64,000 nucleotides of DNA from Amaranthus tricolor (GCF_026212465.1 NC_080058.1:8299485-8363484); one strand, 5' to 3'; shown: positions 48,519-62,131, counted from the first letter of the stretch. Notes: a model not told the origin generated them from the letters alone. Numbers and translations: made by a program.

Positions 48519-48736
48519 AATAAAAATTTGGATGATCAAGTCTAGAATTACCAAGAACACAAGAACAAATTAAAAACCCTTTTTTCCTCTTGGTCGAATG
48601 AATTGAAGAAAAAATTCTAATTTTTACCAAAAGAAGGAAAAAATTAGAATTTTTCCTTTATTTCATTCGGCCAAGAGAAAAAAAGGGATTTTATATTTTC
48701 TTAGTAATTCTAGACTTGATTATCCAAATTTTTATT
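48519..48736. repeat. 218-bp near-perfect foldback (hairpin) sequence
   Basis: The left arm from AATAAAAATTTGGATGATC pairs with the right arm ending in GATTATCCAAATTTTTATT. Blocks AAGTCTAGAATTA, CCTCTTGGTCGAATGAA and AAAAAATTCTAATTTTT all recur inverted. Arms are about 100 nt with few mismatches and one bulge of about 10 nt; the loop is about 15 nt. It could be a MITE, a small-RNA hairpin precursor or a recent inverted duplication. Confidence 0.7.
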
Positions 48737-51563
48737 GCAATCCTTCTTAATGCATAGATTACAACCCTTAAAATCCACCTCTTTCACTACTATTATTGAA
48801 AAAAATTTCATCATGTTGATGACGAACATTTCAACAATTTGATAAATTTAACAATCAGGACAAATCATAATCCTACAAACAAATTTACATCAATATACGA
48901 TAGCGATTTTAAAGAAATTAAAGCATACCAATTTTTAATTAGTAACATTATTTCATGTTTATGGTTTATTCCATTTTTTAATCGATTTAGCCAAACTTAT
49001 TTAAGTGGCTAAATAGTCATATTTTTATTTTTTTTAATTGAGTTTTAGTCACGCTTATAAGTTGGCAATTATCCAGTAACATTTATAAAGGTGACTATTA
49101 TCCTCGTGCTTATCAAGCATGTCTAAATGCTATACAAAAGTCGCATTTATTTAAGCGTATTTAAATAGAATGATTTGCTAAAATAGAGTTGAAATAGATA
49201 AAAATTCTGGTTTTAGTGTTCATTGAAAAATATTTCCCAAACTAGTGTTCTAGGACGTAATGAATTTACATGTTTATGTTTTTTTGGTTTGGAGACTCAA
49301 AATCTCTAGCTTTTGTTCTTGTCTATAACTATTATTAAAACAAAACACTGCTGATCTCATCATCTATTAAAAATGCTTATGTGTCGCTTACTCATTAAAA
49401 ATTTTTCCCTCTAAAAATTAATGATGATGTCATTGTTATTATGATTATCTTTGACTTTAGTACTTTCTAATTTTTAATTTTGAGTATAATAATTCATATT
49501 GATGGTTTTTTTTATTTTTAGGTCACAATGTTTAATGTGTTGAAAAATCACATATTATATTTCATTTATTTCAATTATTTATAAAATATTTTCAATTATT
49601 TTTATTAAATGAGTATTATTTAGGAAAGGAAAGGAAAAGGTAAAACATAACATATTTTAATTAGGATTTGTTTTTATTATTTATACTCTTGGTTACTTAA
49701 ATGTGATGCTTAATTTTAATACTTTATGATTTAGGTTGTAACTATCTTTATATAAGTTACTTATATTTTTTATAAGAAAAAACTATTATTTTTTTCGTTT
49801 AAACTATTATCCTAATAATTTTATATATTTCTATATTTTTATATTTTCTTTTAAAGTACTGTGTTATTAATTGTAGTAATATTTAAGATAAATAATGTAA
49901 TTGTTACTTTTGTTTGCCAAAATAATTAGTATGTTATTTTTTGTTAAAAAACTTCATAATTTCGTATAGTATACTTTAGGTACGAACCATGCTCTTTTAA
50001 TCAAAATAAAAAAAATAAAAGTACAAATATAATTATATTTGTCATGAACTAAAAATAAATAAACTTTTTGTCTTTTGTTGTAATTTATATTTGTCATGAA
50101 CTAAATTATCACAATTACCTGTGCGCACAATGCAAAATATGATATAATGTACGTAATATATATAACTTTTCAGAGTGAAATGAAATTTAATTATAATGTA
50201 AAATTTATTTTTTAAACTTTTTAAATTTCTTAATTTATACAAATATAACAGAAAATTTAATAAAGTCATGCATCGCCCGGGCATTATATAGTTTGAAGTA
50301 TTTCAAAATCACAATAAATTAAGTTATATAACACAATAACACTTTAGTTATTTAGATTATTACTTATTGTATTTTTTTTTTCATATCCTTTGTTTTGTTT
50401 TTAAAACAACCTATTAAAAAAGTACAATATAACAATGATGTAATTAAAAAAACTCATATTAATTATATGACAAATCTATGTATGTATTATAATGACTACA
50501 ATGATACATAATTATAGACTCAAAAAAGAAAAGTATAACAACGATTTTTTCCGACATGGTTTTCTAATGATCAATTAATCACTACAAGCTTATGCATTGA
50601 TATTCAAATGAATGATGAAACTAGCATTAATTACGGGTGCAAAAGTATTTGATCTCAATACATATATTTGCTCCAAAATATCTGATCCGAAATATTTAAT
50701 GTCAAAATATCGGATAAATAGAATACTTGAATTAGATAAAATAACGTGCCATTCCTTTAAAAAAAAAGACTTCTTCAATTGTTTAAATGATTATTATTTT
50801 ATATTTATGATTCTTTGAACAATGTAAATAAATAAGCATATTACATAGTTGTAGAGATAATGATTTTGAAGTACGTTTCAAAAACAAAAGCTATAGGCTT
50901 GGAGTCTCCAAATAAAAAAATATTAACAAGTAACTTTCATAACCTACAAAAACACTAGTTTAGGAAATATTTTTTAATGAATGTGAAAATAAGAATTATT
51001 ATTTTTTGTAATATTATTTAACAAATCATTGAACTAAATAAGTATAGGTACAAACAAGATTTTTTTATAGTGGCCTAGTAAGTATTTATTGGATTGATGT
51101 TTTAATTTTGAGTTAAATATTTTAAATTAATTTAAATTGAGTATTAATAATATCCACACAAATGTAATTTTATTTTGAAAAGGAATGGTCAAATAAATTT
51201 GGAAGCATAGAGAAAAAATGGAGAAATACCGGGAAATGGCAGACGAGGATAGCACGTATAGGTTGACATAGTTCAAAAAACGCGATTTTGGATGACGCAT
51301 CGTCCCCCCTCAATTTGTTTTATCTTTAATTAATCTTCAACGAGTACATGTTTCTTTGTCCAAAAATATCTCTCTAAATTCATCCATCAATATTCGTCCC
51401 TCTTTCTCTCTCCTCCATTTTCTCCATTTCTTCTTTTACTTGGCCAAATCTTTCTTTTTCTCCCTTTTTTCTATCTGGGTCTTTGTTGTATTGAATTGGG
51501 TTTTAGTTAATTTTTTGTATTGGGGAGTCAAATTTTGTGATTTAGGGTAAAATCCTCAGGAAA
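48737..51563. other. AT-rich intergenic sequence and 5' flank of the PP1 gene
   Basis: No gene recognised. A Helitron-like terminus lies at about 50100-50290. The last 200 bp (about 51350-51560) are pyrimidine-rich with TCTCTCTCCTCCATTTTC-type runs, a likely PP1 leader and core promoter. Confidence 0.45.
50100..50290 (-). repeat. Helitron-like terminal repeat, copy 2 (inverted relative to 25.3 kb)
   Basis: On the minus strand it reads CTATATAATGCCCGGGCGATGCATGAC, then TTTATTAAATTTTCTG and TTTGTATAAATTAAGAAAT, aligning block by block with the copy at 25298-25470. The other end of either element was not identified. Confidence 0.35.
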
Positions 51564-54457
51564 ATGATGATGACTATGGAAGGATTAATGGATGAAAATG
51601 TATTGGATGATATAATTAGGAGATTATTAGAAGGTAAAGGAGGGAAACAGGTGCAATTATCTGAAGGTGAGATCAGGCAACTTTGTGTCAACGCCAGAAA
51701 TATCTTCCTTTCTCAACCTAATCTTCTTCAACTTCATGCCCCCATTAGGATCTGTGGTAATTTCCTATTTGATCTTTTTGTTTTCATTTATGAAATGAGT
51801 TTATGATTATTGGTTAGAGGAACTCCTTTTTTTCTTGTTATTGTAATTTTCTTTCTATATTTGTCCGGAATATGATAGATATAATATGATTGGTTGAATT
51901 CTTATATGGGTTTTTGTAATTTTGCTGGGTATAGAAACTTTTTTTTATGAAATTATTATATTTAAATTTTTGAGAATTTGGGCTTATGCATGAATTAAGA
52001 TTGAACTTTTTATCTTTTGGCATTTGATTGCATATTTTTTTGGTTCTTTCATATTCTTTCAATTTGAGGAAACCTATGTTTCATGGTTGGGATTTTTGGA
52101 ACCATTTATAGAAAAATCAAATGTTGTGACATTTTAGATATGAAAATGATTATTGGTGTGGTCATGGTGGTTGGCTTTTATAAATGAGTTATGTTGTCTA
52201 TAAGAATTTCAACTAAATTGTTTGGTAATGGGGAGGTCATGGTCTTCCAAAGGCAATAGTTATTACATGGATCCGTTGGGGTACAATTTCCTTCTTTTCT
52301 TGGGAAAATAAGGGGATTTGGGAAATAGGGAAAGGGAGGTGGTTATGTGGAGGGGAGTTTAGGGGGAAGCTTGAATCTTCATCTTCAGTATTGTGAATAA
52401 TTACAAAGAAATGACTTTTAAAATTAGGCTTGGGTAGCTATATCAATCTACTAAGTTACTAAGTTTTGCATGTATTTGATATGGTTTGATATTAGAAACA
52501 ACCGATTTGTTTTTACTAGGGTGAGTTTGCGCCCATTTGACTCTCCCTAATCCCGTCTATTTGGGAGCTTCAAAATGATATTGAGGTGATGGAATGTTGT
52601 TTCTAACCAGGTGTGATTACCTTAATTTTGATAAAGCTTATGCTATAATGTTGACATCGCAACTTGTTTGTTTCGCCTCTCGCATGTGCCACAAGCGTGT
52701 ATTTTTTAGCATGTCTAATGTTAAGGCTTTCCCATAGGTGATATACATGGGCAATATCAAGACCTTTTGAGGCTTTTTGAATATGGTGGCTACCCCCCAG
52801 CGGCAAATTATCTTTTCCTTGGAGATTATGTTGACCGTGGCAAGCAAAGCTTGGAGACTATTTGTTTGCTTCTTGCATACAAAATAAGATACCCTAATAA
52901 AGTTTTCCTGTTGCGAGGCAACCATGAAGATGCAAAAATCAATCGTATTTATGGGTTTTATGACGAGTGTAAAAGAAGATTTAATGTCCGTATGTGGAAA
53001 ATATTTACTGATTGCTTTAATTGCTTGCCGGTTGCCGCCCTTATTAATGAAAAGATTCTTTGCATGCATGGAGGCCTGTCCCCAGACCTAAATAATTTGA
53101 AACAAATCGACGAGATTCAGAGACCAACGGAGATACCAGATAATGGTCTTCTTTGTGACCTTCTTTGGGCTGATCCTTCTAGAATTGAAGGCTGGGCAGA
53201 TAGCGACAGAGGTGTTTCATGTACATTTGGACCTGATGTTGTTGCCGAGTTTTTAGACAAGAATGATCTTGATCTCATTTGTCGTGGTCATCAGGTAGTC
53301 ACTTTTCTCTTTTAGAATACTTTTGCATATTCACAAAAAGAAGATCAGTGAAGCAAAAGGTAAGATAGTTAGCAATGATAAATCACCTGAACGGAATTGT
53401 CTTTGAAGTATGAGCCCGGATTGATCAGAAGCTCTTAACAAAGTGACGATTTTGAGAATATGCAAATACACGAATGTATAAGTCTTGATTAGTTTTGCAT
53501 TGGTGTACTGGTGTATATACATATTGTCAAAATTTTGTACTATGTTACGAGCGGTGTGCATCATATCAATTAGGCCTCATACTTTGGAGGTAGTTTGATT
53601 TGGTGTGTACCCACCACATGTAATGAAAGTTATATTATACATAAGTCAGATGAGAAACAAAGTAAGCCATAACTGGGGTTCTTGCGTTATGAAGCTATTT
53701 TGACCAATATAGGTTGTTCTACCGTTTAACTGCAGGTTGTAGAAGATGGATATGAGTTCTTTGCCAAGCGTAGATTAGTGACTATATTTTCGGCTCCAAA
53801 CTATGGCGGAGAGTTTGACAATGCTGGAGCCCTTTTGAGTGTTGATAAATCCCTAGTATGCTCTTTTGAGATCTTGAAGCCACACGAACAAGGAAGTAGT
53901 TCCAACATGCAACTTAAGAAGGTAGTTTTTCAGCTTTCATTATTTAGTTCCATCATTTGATTATGGATCGGTGGTTTTTTGTTTGGACATAGAAAGTTAT
54001 AAAGGTACCCTATATCCTTAGGACTCAAATTTGTTTATATACGACCCAAATCCAATCTCGACCCGACCTAATTAGGCTTATGATTTTCAATCACTCCTCG
54101 TCCCTCTCAGTGACTCCCATAAGTTACTTTTTCCAGTAGATAATGTGAGCGGGTGGGGCGATGACAACCAGATTGGAAGATATGAGAGATAGAGAGAAAG
54201 AGGTGACACAAGTTTTTATTATGAAAATAGGACAAAATCTATGGATTACTAACCAAAGAATGTTGAGAAAAATCAAAGGGAAACAAACACTATTGTCCAA
54301 TAATTCAAAAGATGTTATTCATGTAATTTTTAGGTTATCGTTCAAATAATTCGAGGGTTGCATTGTAATCTTACAGTTTTCTTTTTACTCACCCGAAAGG
54401 CATGCCAAGATAACTTTAATGGTGTTTGAACAGGTTCCTAAACTCGGAGGCGCCTAA
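51564..54457 (+). CDS. Serine/threonine protein phosphatase PP1 catalytic subunit (TOPP8/TOPP9 type)
   Basis: Dephosphorylates Ser/Thr on many proteins, with specificity set by regulatory subunits; nuclear and cytosolic. Exons are 51564-51756, 52738-53294, 53736-53921 and 54434-54457, phases 1, 0, 0, giving 319 residues. Metal-binding and catalytic motifs are complete: GDIHG (65-69), GDYVDRG (93-99), RGNHE (124-128), HGGLSP, and ICRGHQ (His249). The ATG at 51564 gives an MMMTMEG start like the Arabidopsis TOPP8/9 clade (from memory). The same clade is suggested by RGNHEDAK rather than RGNHECAS, ICRGHQ rather than ICRAHQ, and NYGGEFDN rather than NYCGEFDN. The last exon encodes only seven residues (VPKLGGA). 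The gene is intact and neighbours share no function. Confidence 0.97.
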
Positions 54458-56756
54458 TGGATACTTGTAACTTTATATGAAAATCACGCAGTTGAAACTT
54501 TGTTATGTCCTCCCGAGTTGACATTTCTTTTCAACATGGTTTGAGGAAATGTAAAGCGTTGAGTTTGACCGAGTTAAATTTGCAATTCAACGAACTCGGC
54601 TTGCAGTTTGCTGGAATGAGAAGTTTATATTACAACCTGTAAATGAAACCCATATGTATCTACTACTTTGTTCAAAGTATGTGAAGTATGTGACTTTGTT
54701 CAAAGTGTACGCATGATTTTTTCTCATAAGTGACTTTTTAGTTATTGTTGTGTTTTGAGAAAATGTCTTCAATGGAGTTACTACTCTTTTGTTACTCCTA
54801 CTTTGGAGGCTAGATGGGTTGACCAATTATATCTCAAAACACATCTTACTAAACATATTCAAAGGAGGGAAACTTTAATTATTATTTTATATTAAAATGT
54901 AACGTATAATCATTATATCCAATGTATCTCGCTCATAGGAAACTATAATCAAGTTTTGGAGAGAAAAGAAAGGCGGCAACTCATTCTCATATAGGAAAAT
55001 GTGATCAAAGAGTCACTCGACTTGACTCGAGAAAGATTTCACAGATAAATCTTTAGGAAAAACCTCAGAAAAGAGGTTCTTGCAACCAAATGGACCAAGT
55101 GAAATTGAGTTTGCGATTTTGCATCTAACCACAATCTGGCCCTTAAACATAAATTTAAAAATAAATAAAAACATATAAATAAATAAAAAAACTAGGTAGG
55201 TAAAAAAACAATATAAAGAATAAACTGTGAAAGACAAAGAAAAAAACATCCATTTGTACTCGAGAGAGTATTAGTAGTTTAGGATATGAATAAGATGCCT
55301 CCAACTACTCTTATCCCCGGTTAGGTCCTCAGAGAGGTGTAACTAATGCACGTTAATTTTTATTTATTTCTCCCAAGTTCTCTCAGGTTTTCCTCGACGT
55401 CTCTTACCCTCCACTATGAAAGTTTTGAGCTTGACAAAAGTATTAAAGAAATGATTGGTTGATATGAATCATCCTTGTAGTCTTTAACTAATGATAAAAG
55501 TGCAAGAGTTAATGGAGTATGGAGTAAGAATAAATAAGACAATTTATAAGTTATTTTATGTTATATATGTATAGCAATTATGTAGCAACTATTGTGAAAC
55601 AGATGAAAAAAGAAAATGTAGTAAATATTATAGAACGGAGAAATTATTGTTTAGTATAGTTAGATTTTATATAACAGAGTAAACAGTGACGAATTTATAA
55701 ATTTAAAAGGACAACACAATTTATATATTTAAAAATTTATACATGCTTATGATAGAGGATCCCCTAATGACCCTAGCTTCGTTTATGTTAGGTTTATTAT
55801 CATGATTGAAGCTCTATAACATTAGTTTTATTAAATTTAATTCAACATAATTATGTGTTACACTTGAGTTTATCAAACATTAAATCAAAGTTAATCTCAT
55901 TTTCTTGAATTCTATCTGACTCCAAATAAGACTTCAAGCTATCCAATTGTTATCTTTAGTTTAGTTCTACACATCAAGACTGTTGATGGTCATCAAATTT
56001 CAAGAGAAACTATGAATCTTATTGAAAATTACTCCATTATGGTTGGGTGAAGATAACTCAACTAAACTTTAAGAATGCTAAGGCTACCTTGCATTCCATG
56101 TATGAAAAACACCATTGAAGATGTTCAAGCTTGAGAGGAGTATTTGTATATGTTTTATTTAATTATTATTAAGTGTAATTACTTATGAGAATATAATTAG
56201 ATGATTGAAGTTGCATCTCAATATATTCATTAAAAGAAATTGTGTTTCTTCTATTTCTCTGTTTTTATTGTTTGTTCAAGACACCATAAAGGTGTTTAGC
56301 AGATGGCTGATTGTTGATACCCGATAGTTGATTGAAGTGATCGATATAACCAAATGATTTTAAACACGCTCCTAAATAGTTTGACCACCTAACCTTCCAA
56401 TTGTGTCAAAATAAGGTAAAGTTGTCCGTTTTGCCGAACACCCTTATAACCATTATTTGTTCATGATTTTCCTTTCAATTCTCTAGCTTAAGCTGGCCTT
56501 TTCCCAGCATAGTGAATTTAGTAAGTGCCTATTTGTTTACAAATTTGCTAGTTATTTAGCTCTTCTAAAGACCCATTTCAAGAACTATGTCTTGTGATAA
56601 AAGTATATGTATTGAACCTCACAAGTCACAAGCAACCAAAGGAAAGTCCAACAAACCCCAGTATCACAACAATATGACTGCAAACCAATAAAGCTTAAAA
56701 TCAAGTGTATCATACAAAGGGGAAACAATAAAGCTTAAAATCAAGAGTGTCAAAAT
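54458..56756. other. Intergenic region between convergent PP1 and folate-receptor-like genes
   Basis: The first several hundred bases are probably the PP1 3' untranslated region. The rest is AT-rich. At 56285-56450 GTGTTTAGCAGATGGCTGA and GTCCGTTTTGCCGAACACC form a loose inverted repeat suggesting a MITE. No ORF in this region is supported. Confidence 0.45.
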
Positions 56757-59700
56757 TTACTTTACAACAACCTTCCTACTACCCTGAGTTATAGATTGTC
56801 TTTGGCCTGCTTTGAAATCCAATTGCCTAATCCTAGCTGCGCGAATAATGGCTGCCTGCTTCTGTCGTTGGCTGTAGCTTTTCCGCTTACTGCAAAGTAT
56901 GAAAAATTAGCATCAATGTGAAGTACAAAGACATTAAAACCTTTTTGGGTGTACGGAATTAAAACCTCGTTAACTTCACATAGTAAATGGATTTACTATA
57001 ATACTGAGGTGTTTGGCGGTTGTAGTTGGCCGTAGGTTGCTAGCAGGTTCAATTGGCTTATTTTACTAACGGATAGCATCGGGAAGTTTTGACTTAGTTG
57101 TTAAGCTAGTTGTATAAACAAACAATAAATGGAGATATTTGGTAAATTTATATTGGTAATTGGATATTTATAAGAAAAACACGCGCCAAGAATCCAAAAG
57201 TCAATGAAAAAACATGGTGATGAAGTTAAACTGCATAGATACTGACAATGATGCATTAAATCTGATAGGAAGATGATAAAAATATGGCGCTGAAACCTTG
57301 TAATAGTTCTCATTCACAGAACTCTCAACTATTTGCGGGTATCAACTCTACGAGTTGAATACTAAAAATAACCATTACTTCAAGATATATTTAGCTCCTT
57401 GGTCAGTGAAATGATTCTTCTCAAATTTAAAAACTAGACAATAGACAATACTGGCCAAGGAAAGAGCAAAACCATGCCTCTTTTAGATCACAAGAATAAA
57501 AAATGTGACACTTAAGTCAACAATACTTCCCCTGTCGCTCTCAATTTGCCCCATTTTCTTTTTTAGTCTATCCACTGATTTTGCCTAATCTCTACTTTGA
57601 GACATGACCTCACCACTATTACTCTCCATACTCTCTCTTATTTTTAAATGACCCCTACCACTTTAAGTCTTTAACCCACTGTACCCAACTTCTTAATTCT
57701 TGTGCCATTTGCAAATCGCAGGATGATGAGACGCAGGGAGTATATGGAAAGCTGAAATCTCCAATAGTGTAGACAATCAAACGCTAGGTCTACTTATTGA
57801 TCTCCATCTCCCCAAAAATTAACTCTTAGGCCATGCATGGATTCCCAATATATAAGTAAGCCAGCAAAGTTTGCAGAGCAAAAATCCCCATAGAATATAG
57901 TAATGGGAGAAATGATTATTTTTCATCAGTTTGGTATTTTTCATCCAGCAAAAATCTAGTCTTCTTTTTGCTTTTCAAACCATCAAAAGTTTGTTGTAGA
58001 ATTTCCATTGTTAAGTTCTCATATCTACATTTTTCTCATCATCATTTCAATTAAACCTTCAAATCAACCAATTAAATTAACATAATTTTCATTGCCAAAA
58101 GCCATCATACCTTCAAAACCTCAAAACCCCCTTCATCAATGGCATCAATTTCTTTGAGAAGAGATGGTTAGTGAAAGAAGGTTTATTATTCATCCCATGT
58201 TCTTAAAACAAAGCTCTAGCTTCCTCCTCTGTTCATATTTTCTGCAACTTGTTTTCAAGCCCACATTGCAAGTTTCAATTTCCTTTCTTTAAAGCTTCCA
58301 ACAAACAAAATGGTGGAGATTTTAGATTTATGATGGTGTTTATAGAAAAAGTTGGTGAGAAAGAAAATAAAGAGGTAGAAGAAGAGCTGGATGGATTGGA
58401 ATGAAATTCAAAGACAAAAATGGGGGCATTAATTTTACAGGGAAAATATTTCCTTTGGAACCCATCGGAGTAAATATTAAATCATCTTTTTGGCATACTA
58501 ATTTACTCCATTACTATTTACACTAATTCCAAACAGTTAAGTATCTAGTATTTTATCCTCCCTCAACTAATACTCCCTTTTTCCCTTGATTCCAGGCGAG
58601 CAGTCTAATCTGAGAACAGCGGTGACATAGAAACACAAGCTTGATGATGAAAAAGGTCTTATTCTGATAGCCATAAGAAAGATCTCAAAGCTAAGATAAA
58701 CAGGTTGGCACGGTGAGCAATAAAATATCCTCACCTTTGTTCACTCTCTTTTTTATATCAAAAACAGTTAAAAGGTGGTTTTAGCCTTAAAGTTTTCAAA
58801 CAGCATATCAGGTGATTCATACGCAAAGACCCAAGTGCACAAACTCATGAGCATACATCAAATTTAGGATCATCAAATGGAAATAATTTAAAGGCTCGTC
58901 CAGTTCAATGAAGAAAATAAAAAAATCTTAAAAAATAGATCACAACAATATAATTGCAAGATAAAGTTTTTAAAAGAAAATATCAAATCACAAGGCAGGA
59001 AAAGTAAAATAAATCATTGTTAAGTTAGATTGTCATGTAAGAAATCACTTGCTGTAAGCGATGGAAACAGATTTCTAACCTCATAAAAAAGAGGCCAGCA
59101 GTGAGTACCAACCCTCCCACTGCCCAAGACACACGTTCAGCAAATGCCATTTCTGTCACCCACTGCTGGAAATCTTCAATCAATCCATATTTTCCTTCTT
59201 CCTGGAAACTGGTTTGTGACACTTTCCATGACTCCGTGATGGAATCTATACTTGCTTTACCACCATAGCAAGACGTGTCCTCAACACTAAGGCCTGAATC
59301 TCTTAATGGTTTAACAGCAAAGCCTGTGGCACGGCATAGCTCTGTACCATTAGAGAACCACTCAGAGGCTCTACCACAAACAAAATCCCCAACTCCACAG
59401 GGTGCGAGAACCTGAGACGCCATTCATAATCAGAAAACTCCAAGACATTCTTGACGCAAACTATAAGGTTAAAATCATGCTCATAGAATATATACGTATT
59501 ATATATATTACTCGATGTAGGCCAAGAGGAAGAACCCGTTAAAAGGTTTTGGCCCTTGATTAACTATTGTTTTTTTTAACGATCAATCAATCTAGAAATA
59601 AATTGAACCTGCGTTATAGCATCCATTGAGAAATATGCATCTGAACAAGCTTGGAACAATCTTTCACAAAAAGAGGTGCATATCAAAGGAGGACTTGGCT

Positions 59701-61868
59701 TGACACCAACATCTGGATCACAAATAGAGCATTCAAGAACCTCCCATAAATGTAAGCACTCTTGATTTGCTTCTCCTGTTGATGCCAACTTTCGTACAGA
59801 TAAAAAAGCAGAATGTGTATGTGACACATCACAGCAGGTCTTTCTTCGAAACATTCTGCACAGGGTCAAATCTCTAATGCTTCTAGGAGGTTTACCTTCT
59901 GCTGAGAATGGACGGAAACGACCACCAGGAGAGACACAGACCCCATTGGATTTTTCTACATTGATATAGCTGAGATCCATTAGTACAAAATAAACAAAAA
60001 TGAGTTGAAAACGTGTACCAATATGCAAATAAAAACAATTGTACATTATGTCTCTCCAAATCAAAATCTTTTAAGTTACTTGTATATTGTTGCTGGAAGG
60101 ACATAGTTTACTATTCCAAAGCCCCTAGAACACATTCTACCCATATAGTTATATAATGCATGGCTTAACCGCTTAAGTTATGGCTACTTTCCTATTAATG
60201 ATGATGAACCAGAGTTGTTTCCATATCAGGAAGAAGAGAAAAGGCAAAACTATGTTCCTAAAACCAATCACACAATCAGCACTATGAAATAATTTCTTCT
60301 AAAGTGCAGTCATCCCTCGAAATATGAAGACAGCAAAAAAGGACGAGTATCAGATATCATATTTAGCAATATGATATCTGATACTCGTCCTTTTTTGCTA
60401 AATGAGATTTCAGAAGAAGCTACAACTACTCCTAGGTGCACTTCCCAGTTCCCTGGACTTCAAAGCATATATACAATAATTAGAATCTTCAAAAATGTAA
60501 ATTCTCTGATGAATAGTATCAATCATAAGCTACTCAACCCTACACAAATATCCGCTACTTCCAAGTAAAATTCTAAAATGATTACTCAAACAAAAATAAT
60601 CTTTCCTTAAGAAGATATCCCAAGAAACCTTCTAAAAGTACTTCATCATAAGTCATGCAATATAGGAAAACAGTAAAACTTTGAATACATAACTTAACAG
60701 TACATGTTTCGGTTTGCCTACAGTGTACAACTCAAAGTGAATCGAAAACATACTATAAAGGCATACACTTTAAATAAATCTCCTAGCGTTATAAAGTTAG
60801 GCAAATTCATCTAAGGTCCAAGCTAGCAACTATGAGGCTATTAAACCATATAGCAACTTGCCCTAATTGACCAGATTATAGGACAACTAATGACGTTTTA
60901 TTCCTATCTGTACCGGCCACAAATGAAGTGCAATGTACCTTACATATATTTAAGGGTTTTTTTGTCACCGATGAGGCATGCAATCGCAATCATGTCTGAA
61001 CTAAGACTCCCCAAGTACTAGTAGTAGGGTAATACACGTGACACGTATGATTGAGGTTCTAATCCAAACCCAAAGCAACTCTAGGAGTAGCTCACTAAGC
61101 TAATTTCAATATCATCAGTCAAAAGCTAAGACAAGAAGAACGAGACACATCTTATTTATTTAATATTCAGTACACTGAGAGTCATTTAGTTTAAATTAGA
61201 GGCCTCAAATACCCTTAAAATGATGTATTCTCGGCAATTTGGCAATTGGGTATTAGATTTCACAAACTTATAACAGCAGCAACAACATCAATCTTTTCTT
61301 TGCAATAATCGATTCTGTTTTCAGTTTACCTATCTGCACATATAGAAGCTAAATAATGGGGAAAATCTTCTGCTTGAATTAAATAGCAATCAATATTTTC
61401 CGATTTCAATGTAATCCGTTATCGAAAAGAAACCTTACGACATCCACACATATCAAAAATCTGGAGAACAAGTTTTCAGCCAAAAAATTGTTCAGCTATT
61501 AGTTTCTATCAATTTACAAACCCCATTTATTGTGCGGGCAAGTAGAACACCCCTAATTAGTAAACAAAGAAAGTAGATTTAAATTCACAAATTCTATCAA
61601 TAACTGCTCAGCTATTCTGAATAATGTTGACCAAAATCAGTGAATAACTAAGTAGCACCCATCAAATATACCAAATGTGAAACTCATCAAAATTGTTTAC
61701 AAACCCAATAAAATCTTCAACGGGAAAGAAGACATGAAAGAATTGGATAGATGACATCTATGTCGAAGAAGATTAAGAAGGGGAGAGTGCAAACATACCA
61801 GAGAGAGATTGGAGAAGAAGATTGAAGAAGAGAATGAGGAGTAAAACGAAAAAGTGATCCTGCTTCAT
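56757..61868 (-). CDS. Folate-receptor-like Cys-rich type I membrane protein
   Basis: Exons are 61868-61799, 59955-59609, 59411-59080 and 56889-56757, phases 1, 0, 2, giving 293 residues. Residues 1-23 are a signal peptide (basic start, FFVLLLILFFNLLL core). The ectodomain is rich in Cys (VCVSPG, LTLCRMF, TCCDVSH, ECLHLWEVLECSICDP, LICTSFCERLFQACSDAYF, LAPCGVGDFVCGR, ELCRATGF). That pattern, including the SFCERLFQAC segment, is that of the folate-receptor conserved-region family (Arabidopsis At5g27830 from memory). One N-glycosylation sequon, NGT, lies in exon 3. A single transmembrane helix lies at about 229-249 (VSWAVGGLVLTAGLFFM), followed by a basic cytosolic tail. Folate binding has not been shown for the plant family as far as I know, so function is open. 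Introns 1 and 3 are about 1.8 and 2.2 kb. Confidence 0.9.
57526..57740. mobile_element. Stowaway-like MITE in intron 3 of the folate-receptor-like gene
   Basis: Left TTCCCCTGTCGCTCTCAATT and, on the other strand, right CTCCCTGCGTCTCATCATCC are inverted ends, flanked by TA (57524-57525 and 57741-57742); 215 bp, no ORF. The ends are fairly diverged. Confidence 0.6.
60332..60399. repeat. Perfect 31-bp inverted repeat (hairpin) in intron 1 of the folate-receptor-like gene
   Basis: The arm AGCAAAAAAGGACGAGTATC and its next 11 bases (60332-60362) are followed by a 6-base loop (60363-60368) and the exact reverse complement (60369-60399). There are no mismatches. It may be a small palindromic insertion or hairpin RNA source. 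Confidence 0.9.
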
Positions 61869-62131
61869 CCTTCCATAGACTAAAATTCCAGAACAACAAA
61901 ATCGATTGAATTTCTGGGAGAATAAATAAAATTACTCCTACTCCTTTCTATTTTTCCCGGTAGACTCGGAGAACATTAGAATTCAGAACTCAAAAAGGAG
62001 GCTTTTTTTTTCCTTTTACTTGCCCTTAACTTGACCTGTATTTCTAATTTGATTACTACTAGTCTCGATTAAATTAAATAAAATATGATCACATTTTAAA
62101 AAAAATTAAAATTTGGTGACTTGATCTTATA
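61869..62131. other. 5' flank of the folate-receptor-like gene
   Basis: Presumed leader and promoter of the minus-strand gene. A CTTTTTTTTTCC pyrimidine run lies near 62000-62020. No firm TATA box can be assigned. Confidence 0.35.

Noticed and set aside
57950..58430. Transcript-like, pyrimidine-rich segment in intron 3 of the folate-receptor-like gene, considered as an extra exon
   Set aside because: No frame joins it to exons 3 and 4, and the direct 59080/56889 junction already keeps phase.
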